Assembly (NCBI GenBank): GCA_012512055.1
Contig: JAAZEW010000200.1
Span: forward strand, 1 to 11,896
Reading direction: 5' to 3'
Source: Bacillota bacterium
GTDB taxonomy: Bacteria; Bacillota_G; SHA-98; UBA4971
DNA length: 11,896 bases
Part shown: piece after piece, positions 8,494 to 11,896 of the stretch
Layout of the letters: the number at the start of each line of letters is the position of its first letter
Position numbering within the stretch: position 1 is the stretch's first letter
Position numbers and translations under genes: made by a program
The notes under the pieces: model-generated
Seen by the model: only the letters and a program-made list of their open reading frames with translations
What the model was told of the DNA's origin: nothing
Database searches by the model: none

Positions 8494-9397
8494 GGAGGGC
8501 CCCCCCTTCATACGTCGTGTCTTCCCGGATCCCCGCGAGGGGAAACCCCAGATTCTCCCTGATCTTGATGTATTGTTCCGCACATGCCCTTGCCAATGCC
8601 CGCACCCGTCCTATCATTGCCGTTCGCTCACTTACTCCCAGCGCTCTCCTGGAGTCAAGCAAGTTAAACGTATGTGAACATTTAAGGACGTGATCGTATG
8701 CAGGCAAAACCAACCCTTTAGCTAAAGCCCTTTTTACCTCTTGCTCATATGAGTCAAAGAGCGATGCGAGCATTTCACAGTCTGCCACCTCAAAACCATA
8801 TGTCGAATGCTCTATTTCGAACTGCCTCTGTATCTCACCGTAAGAAACCGTGGCAGACCAGGCTAAATCATATACGTTGTCAACGTCTTGCAGGTACATG
8901 CACAAGCGTTCCAAGCCATATGTAAGTTCCGCAGACACCGGCTTGGCATCTATTCCGCCAACTTGCTGGAAATATGTAAATTGAGTTATTTCCATACCGT
9001 CAAGCCAGACTTCCCATCCTGTTCCCCAAGCGCCCAATGTAGGAGATTCCCAGTTATCTTCTACGAGTCGAATGTCATGTTCTACGGGGTCAATACCTAA
9101 AGCATGGGTCAGGCTGCGAAGATATAATTCTACGACATCATCAGGGGATGGTTTTAGAATGACTTGATACTGATGGTGCATGAACAAGCGGTTAGGGTTT
9201 TCCCCGTAACGTCCGTCTTGAGGCCTTCGTGAAGGCTGCACATAGGCCACCCTCCAGGGCTCAGGCCCCAGCGCGCGCAGGAAGGTCTGAGGCGCCATTG
9301 TGCCTGCGCCTACCTCTACATCATAAGGTTGTTGTAGTACGCAACCTTGTTCTTCCCAGTAGGAATTCAGCTTCTGTATGGTTTGCTGAAAAGTCAA
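8486..9397 (-). CDS. glyQ: Glycyl-tRNA synthetase alpha subunit
   Basis: Catalytic class II chain of the heterotetrameric glycyl-tRNA synthetase, which forms glycyl-adenylate and charges tRNA-Gly together with GlyS. The 303 residues from the TTG start match the usual family length. The protein opens [19 protein letters not shown] and continues with [28 protein letters not shown] (motif 2 region), [12 protein letters not shown], and [13 protein letters not shown] (motif 3). I prefer TTG 9397 because AGGGGG lies seven bases upstream and the protein then begins where family members normally begin. The in-frame ATG at 9433 would add a 12-residue Gly-rich extension and has no visible ribosome site; automated callers may choose it. 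The gene overlaps glyS by eight bases and follows the SpoIIM-like gene by 44 bases. No T-box leader is present upstream. Confidence 0.96.
   Translation of the reverse strand: MTFQQTIQKLNSYWEEQGCVLQQPYDVEVGAGTMAPQTFLRALGPEPWRVAYVQPSRRPQDGRYGENPNRLFMHHQYQVILKPSPDDVVELYLRSLTHALGIDPVEHDIRLVEDNWESPTLGAWGTGWEVWLDGMEITQFTYFQQVGGIDAKPVSAELTYGLERLCMYLQDVDNVYDLAWSATVSYGEIQRQFEIEHSTYGFEVADCEMLASLFDSYEQEVKRALAKGLVLPAYDHVLKCSHTFNLLDSRRALGVSERTAMIGRVRALARACAEQYIKIRENLGFPLAGIREDTTYEGGALRE
8500..8508 (-). promoter_or_regulatory. Ribosome binding site deciding the glyS start
   Basis: AAGGGGGGG sits six bases before GTG 8493, inside the last codons of glyQ. It favours GTG 8493 over the ATG at 8511, whose first codons contain this same sequence. 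Confidence 0.6.
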
Positions 9398-9404
9398 CTC
9401 TTTA

Positions 9405-9410
9405 CCCCCT
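9405..9410 (-). promoter_or_regulatory. Ribosome binding site deciding the glyQ start
   Basis: AGGGGG with the seven-base spacer TAAAGAG precedes TTG 9397. The upstream ATG at 9433 has only the pyrimidine-rich CTAACCT before it, so the TTG is the better-supported start. Confidence 0.6.
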
Positions 9411-9441
9411 GCTCCGCCTGCCTCTGAGTCCATAGGTTAGG

Positions 9442-10086
9442 TCAGTGCCATCTGAGCGCATCCCCCATAACCCATTCTACCAACTGCCGGGTTACTGAGA
9501 CTTCTACTAACGAAGCTATTGCCAAAAGAGGTATCAGCACTATGATCAGAACTACGAGAGTATCAATAACGATGATTCTAAGGCCTTGTCCATGTTGGCG
9601 GCCGCGTTCGTACCCGAGGATGTTGAATCCCAACCTTATTCCCAGGGTTCCCCCGAGAATGTAGGCTGGAATTTCGAACACGCCGTGAGGAAGAATTCCA
9701 ACCAAGATAAACGGGAACAAGCCGAATCCCTGACGGATCACATCACCTGATACCATACCTACAACGAGTCCGTTTATGAAAACCATAATCATAGGCAGAA
9801 TCCCAAAAGCTGCTCCGCCTGCAATCAAGAGCCCTGTAGCCTTGATATTATTCCAAAAGACCAGACGTGCCATGTCCGGTATGCTTAGCCGGGCCATAGA
9901 ACGGGTCATAGGGCCGAACTTCCTGTCAAGCAAGAGAAGCAACTGAGACGCGTCCAGGGGATTGTAATAGAAAACAGAGGCGCCGGCTGCAATTCCCATT
10001 AAGAACAGGCCTGTGGTAAGAACTATGTACCTCCGGCTCGCCTCTAGGATTCTTGGAATTCGGCTGAGCAATTCGGATACACGCAC
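9442..10086 (-). CDS. SpoIIM/DUF95-family membrane protein
   Basis: A polytopic membrane protein of 214 residues, from GTG 10086. The predicted membrane segments are at about 20-40, 82-114 (long, possibly two passes), 121-152 and 169-192, with a short cytosol-like N-terminus. The segment ILPHGVFEIPAYILGG (131-146) is the hallmark of the broad SpoIIM (Pfam DUF95) family. That form, LPHG..E.PA, is found in many bacteria and archaea, non-sporulating ones included. Bacillus SpoIIM proper belongs to the engulfment DMP machinery, but its corresponding segment differs, so orthology to spoIIM is unproven and I give no symbol. The open frame extends to 10227, but GGAGGG seven bases before GTG 10086 and the family-like length support the shorter form. 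It is the first gene of an operon with glyQ and glyS. Its function here is unknown. Confidence 0.88.
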   Translation of the reverse strand: MRVSELLSRIPRILEASRRYIVLTTGLFLMGIAAGASVFYYNPLDASQLLLLLDRKFGPMTRSMARLSIPDMARLVFWNNIKATGLLIAGGAAFGILPMIMVFINGLVVGMVSGDVIRQGFGLFPFILVGILPHGVFEIPAYILGGTLGIRLGFNILGYERGRQHGQGLRIIVIDTLVVLIIVLIPLLAIASLVEVSVTRQLVEWVMGDALRWH

Positions 10087-10229
10087 ATAATATCCCTCCA
10101 CAAACAAACCCCCCGCCCTCGACAGAGTATCAAAGGACGAGAGGCCTCTCTCCCGCAGCTTCACCCCGGCTAGCGCGTTACACTGACACTTGCATAATCC
10201 CCGCATCAAATGTACTGCAAAACTCAATC
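10087..10229 (-). promoter_or_regulatory. 5' leader of the SpoIIM-like/glyQS transcript
   Basis: If transcription starts about seven bases after the -10 element, the leader is roughly 140 bases. It contains a 12-base palindrome GAGAGGCCTCTC (10139-10150) and ends with the GGAGGG ribosome site. I see no T-box signature (no TGGNACCGCG antiterminator sequence) and no riboswitch I can identify with confidence. Confidence 0.45.
10094..10099 (-). promoter_or_regulatory. Ribosome binding site for the SpoIIM-like gene
   Basis: GGAGGG with a seven-base spacer (ATATTAT) precedes GTG 10086. An ATG one base upstream (10087) is out of frame. The site fixes the start well inside the longest open frame. 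Confidence 0.7.
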
Positions 10230-10235
10230 TCCCAC

Positions 10236-10264
10236 ACTATACCAAAGGCTTCCTCCCGTGTCAA
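10236..10264 (-). promoter_or_regulatory. Sigma-A promoter for the SpoIIM-like/glyQS operon
   Basis: On the minus strand, TTGACA (10259-10264) is separated by exactly 17 bases from TATAGT (10236-10241). That is a perfect -35 and a five-of-six -10 at optimal spacing, in an intergenic region on the coding side. It is the best promoter visible in the window. Transcription would start near 10229, which leaves no room for a ribosome site before the open-frame ATG at 10227 and so supports the downstream GTG start. Confidence 0.8.
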
Positions 10265-10269
10265 TCCTG

Positions 10270-10318
10270 CCCTCGGGTGCCCGGTGCCCGGGTGACCGTC
10301 CCTTCGGGTGCGGGGCAC
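10270..10318. repeat. GC-rich repeat, possibly hairpin-forming (REP-like)
   Basis: Two near-identical units, CCCTCGGGTGC (10270-10280) and CCCTTCGGGTGC (10300-10311), flank a tandem GGTGCCC GGTGCCC (10276-10289). GTGCCC (10284-10289) can pair with GGGCAC (10313-10318). The composition is much more GC-rich than its surroundings. It lies between the end of the DUF4342 gene and the operon promoter. No T-run follows, so it is not a standard terminator. It resembles short dispersed intergenic repeats, but dispersal cannot be judged from one copy. Confidence 0.5.
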
Positions 10319-10359
10319 ATTAATCTTGCTCCAAGCACCGGCCATGATGCCGCATCCCG

Positions 10360-10776
10360 CTATGAAATGCCCTCTTCGTCCTCGACCTCAAATTCAGAAA
10401 GCCCGTCGGGATCCCTGACCGAAATGGAACAACCTGTAGCAAGAGCAACAGCAGCTCCTGCAAGCGCCAGGTACGGAGCGATGGCTGTTCCTATAAGCCC
10501 GACAGTCACAGGAACCTCGATTAGAGACTCACCATGCCTGTCTATCTTGATTTTCATTTCATTGCCTTTTCTTACTACTTGCTTGACCTTCTCAAAAGCT
10601 TCCTGGCTTTTTTCAACTATGACTTCCTTCTGATTGTGTTTATCTTCTTCAACAAAAACCAAGGCTTTCACAACATCGCCTTTCGCCCGCTCCAAGTACT
10701 CCACTGCGTCGCGGTATGAAAGCCCGGCCCGTTCTCGCAAGATGTCTACTTTGCCAAGATCAAGTTCTGAGTCCAT
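10360..10776 (-). CDS. DUF4342 protein with UBA-like N-terminal domain
   Basis: A 138-residue protein of unknown function. Residues about 9-45 (KVDILRERAGLSYRDAVEYLERAKGDVVKALVFVEE) form a UBA/TS-N-like helical unit with the typical GLSYRDA...GDVVKAL spacing. A charged helix (about 50-70) and a lysine-rich stretch with MKIKI follow. Next comes a hydrophobic, Gly/Ala-rich segment (about 92-118, VPVTVGLIGTAIAPYLALAG) that may be a membrane helix or beta-rich core, and then an acidic tail. This layout matches the DUF4342 family. I chose ATG 10776 over ATG 10791 because GGAGG lies seven bases upstream. It starts 16 bases after the recO stop and is presumably cotranscribed with it. UBA-like domains in bacteria also occur in EF-Ts, where they contact partner proteins, but no partner can be inferred here. 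Confidence 0.8.
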   Translation of the reverse strand: MDSELDLGKVDILRERAGLSYRDAVEYLERAKGDVVKALVFVEEDKHNQKEVIVEKSQEAFEKVKQVVRKGNEMKIKIDRHGESLIEVPVTVGLIGTAIAPYLALAGAAVALATGCSISVRDPDGLSEFEVEDEEGIS

Positions 10777-10783
10777 GAATATT

Positions 10784-10788
10784 CCTCC
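10784..10788 (-). promoter_or_regulatory. Ribosome binding site deciding the DUF4342 start
   Basis: GGAGG with the spacer AATATTC precedes ATG 10776. The ATG at 10791 overlaps this sequence and has no site of its own. Confidence 0.65.
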
Positions 10789-10792
10789 CATG

Positions 10793-11545
10793 TTAAGGTG
10801 TCTTCGTGACAGCCTCCAGGAACTCCAGGGATTTTAGTCTCCGATTTAGCCTGAAGCCTAAGTGCGCCCTAATAAGCCTTTCAATCTCACGCCTTACACC
10901 GGGATTTGCTTTGATGCGTTCAATCTTTATGAATTCCGCCATCAACAAAGCCTCAAGCAGCCGAACGGCACCCCACGACACCCGAGTTTTTCCGGGGCTT
11001 CCTTGTGAACACCTGTTGCAGATAATACCGCCTGCTTCCGGGTTGAAATAGACCTCTCGGCTAAGGGTTTCGCTTCCGCACTCTGAGCAAGATTCCAAAC
11101 GAGGCCTGTATCCGAGGATGGTCGCGAACTTGATCTCAAACGCGACAGTGACCAGCCCCGGATCGGAAGTCTCAGACAGAACCCTCATATATGCCAGGAG
11201 CATATCAAATACTATCTGATCGCCGTCGCCTTCCTCTGTCATCTCACTGACAAGTTCAGCAACATAACTCGCATATGCCAGCTTAACCAGGTCGTCATGG
11301 AGCCTTGGAAACGATTCCTTCAGCTCAACCTGGCTTATCCCGTCAAGAGATTTCCCAGTGAAAATCTGGAAATCTCCGTATGCGAACATTTGAGTGCTGC
11401 TGACAAACCTGCTTCGGGGACGCCTTGCGCCTCTGGCCACAGCCCTGGCTTTACCCTTGCCACGCGAGTATATCGTGCAAATCCTGTCAGCTTCACCAAT
11501 GTTTTGGGTCTTGAGGACGATTCCCTCCGTGGTGTAAAGCGCCAT
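10793..11545 (-). CDS. recO: DNA repair protein RecO
   Basis: Recombination mediator that, with RecR and RecF, helps load RecA onto SSB-coated single-stranded DNA. The protein is 250 residues, normal length. The N-terminal OB-fold begins with the typical YTTEGIVLKTQNIGEADRI (4-22), followed by KGKARAVARGARRPRSRF (30-47). The helical middle holds a four-cysteine zinc site, C153-x2-C156 and C176-x2-C179, as in many Gram-positive RecO proteins. The ATG has GGAGG seven bases upstream. It is followed after 16 bases by the DUF4342 gene. There is a 115-base gap to DUF2905 upstream in which I see no strong promoter. Confidence 0.96.
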   Translation of the reverse strand: MALYTTEGIVLKTQNIGEADRICTIYSRGKGKARAVARGARRPRSRFVSSTQMFAYGDFQIFTGKSLDGISQVELKESFPRLHDDLVKLAYASYVAELVSEMTEEGDGDQIVFDMLLAYMRVLSETSDPGLVTVAFEIKFATILGYRPRLESCSECGSETLSREVYFNPEAGGIICNRCSQGSPGKTRVSWGAVRLLEALLMAEFIKIERIKANPGVRREIERLIRAHLGFRLNRRLKSLEFLEAVTKTP

Positions 11546-11660
11546 TTAGCCGCCTCCAGGAATCACTCCTCATCGCAATTAGGGTTCCCGTGCCGCATCC
11601 GAGATATGCCATAAACTCCGATACCCTGGTTTCACCCTGTTGTCATATGGCCGTTGTTAT

Positions 11661-11885
11661 TTACTTACGTGAGAATAGCGCAAAGAGGAGCGATAGAATT
11701 ATGCTTAGAATGATGCACGTAGTGACAGGAAAGAAGAACGTGAAGTTGCCACGCTTAACCACGATGTCCCCGGGCAATCTTCCGACACCGGGGATTCTTC
11801 CAATAAGAATCAGAATGGCTCCCAGCGCCAGCAGAATAACGCCTATCAACATGAGCAACTTCCCAATGGAACTGCCACCTTCCAA
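11661..11885 (-). CDS. DUF2905 small membrane protein
   Basis: A 74-residue protein with two hydrophobic helices (about 8-29 and 51-71) joined by the conserved segment GRLPGDIVVKRGNFTFFFP (35-53), the signature of DUF2905. The function is unknown. In other Firmicutes, as I recall, the family often sits beside ruvB or queA. The start is TTG 11885: GGTGA lies six bases upstream and an in-frame TGA (11892-11894) blocks any longer frame. That TGA overlaps the ribosome site. The window ends just upstream, so the full ribosome site and the preceding gene cannot be seen. Confidence 0.88.
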   Translation of the reverse strand: MEGGSSIGKLLMLIGVILLALGAILILIGRIPGVGRLPGDIVVKRGNFTFFFPVTTCIILSIILSLLFALFSRK

Positions 11886-11896
11886 CCAAAGTCACC

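Noticed and set aside
8494..8583. Extended glyS start at 8583
   Set aside because: It would overlap glyQ by about 100 bases and add a basic segment not typical of GlyS. GTG 8493 has a good ribosome site and a coupled overlap.
10087..10227. N-terminal 47-residue extension of the SpoIIM-like protein to ATG 10227
   Set aside because: The ATG lies at the predicted transcription start with no ribosome site. The extension is Cys- and Arg-rich and unlike the family, while GTG 10086 has GGAGGG at ideal spacing.
10087..10229. Possible riboswitch (GGGGTGAA and a CTCGTCC...CGAGGG pattern faintly like the c-di-AMP ydaO class) or T-box
   Set aside because: The 5' half expected of a ydaO element is absent and the match is short. 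No T-box antiterminator sequence is present.
11493..11612. 39-codon minus-strand open frame overlapping the start of recO
   Set aside because: It overlaps recO in another frame, has a poorly spaced ribosome site and does not resemble YqzL or any family I recognise.

Overview
This is a bacterial chromosome segment from a Bacillota (Firmicutes) organism, most likely of Clostridia or a related deep-branching class. Three things point there: the gene order (recO, glyQ, glyS, ppdK, dnaG, rpoD read along the minus strand), the AGGAGG-type ribosome sites with frequent GTG and TTG starts, and a SpoIIM/DUF95-family membrane protein. I cannot name a genus, and sporulation is not proven by this window. 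All nine genes lie on the minus strand. I see no tRNA or rRNA gene, CRISPR array, transposase or phage gene.

In transcription order (high to low coordinates), the first block is DUF2905 (small two-helix membrane protein), then recO (recombination mediator), then a DUF4342 protein with a UBA-like N-terminus. An intergenic stretch of about 270 bases follows. It holds a GC-rich repeat and a near-consensus sigma-A promoter (TTGACA, 17-base spacer, TATAGT) at 10236-10264.

That promoter heads an apparent operon of a SpoIIM/DUF95 membrane protein, glyQ and glyS (the alpha and beta chains of glycyl-tRNA synthetase). ppdK (pyruvate, phosphate dikinase) follows 112 bases later. Ribosome-site positions indicate starts inside the longest open frames for the SpoIIM-like gene (GTG 10086), glyQ (TTG 9397), glyS (GTG 8493) and the DUF4342 gene (ATG 10776).

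ppdK ends at a hairpin with a UUCG loop. A gene-poor stretch of 453 bases (3102-3554) then contains further dyads and a possible regulatory motif. The last two genes are dnaG (primase) and rpoD (principal sigma factor), the conserved core of the macromolecular-synthesis operon. No rpsU or dgt gene is next to them here.

The window is mainly housekeeping: translation (GlyRS), central carbon metabolism (PPDK), replication (DnaG), transcription (sigma) and recombination repair (RecO). I found no convincing new multi-gene system. The best second looks are the SpoIIM-like gene at the head of the glyQS operon, the structured intergenic region upstream of dnaG, the GC-rich repeat near 10270-10318, and the absence of the PPDK regulatory gene beside ppdK.
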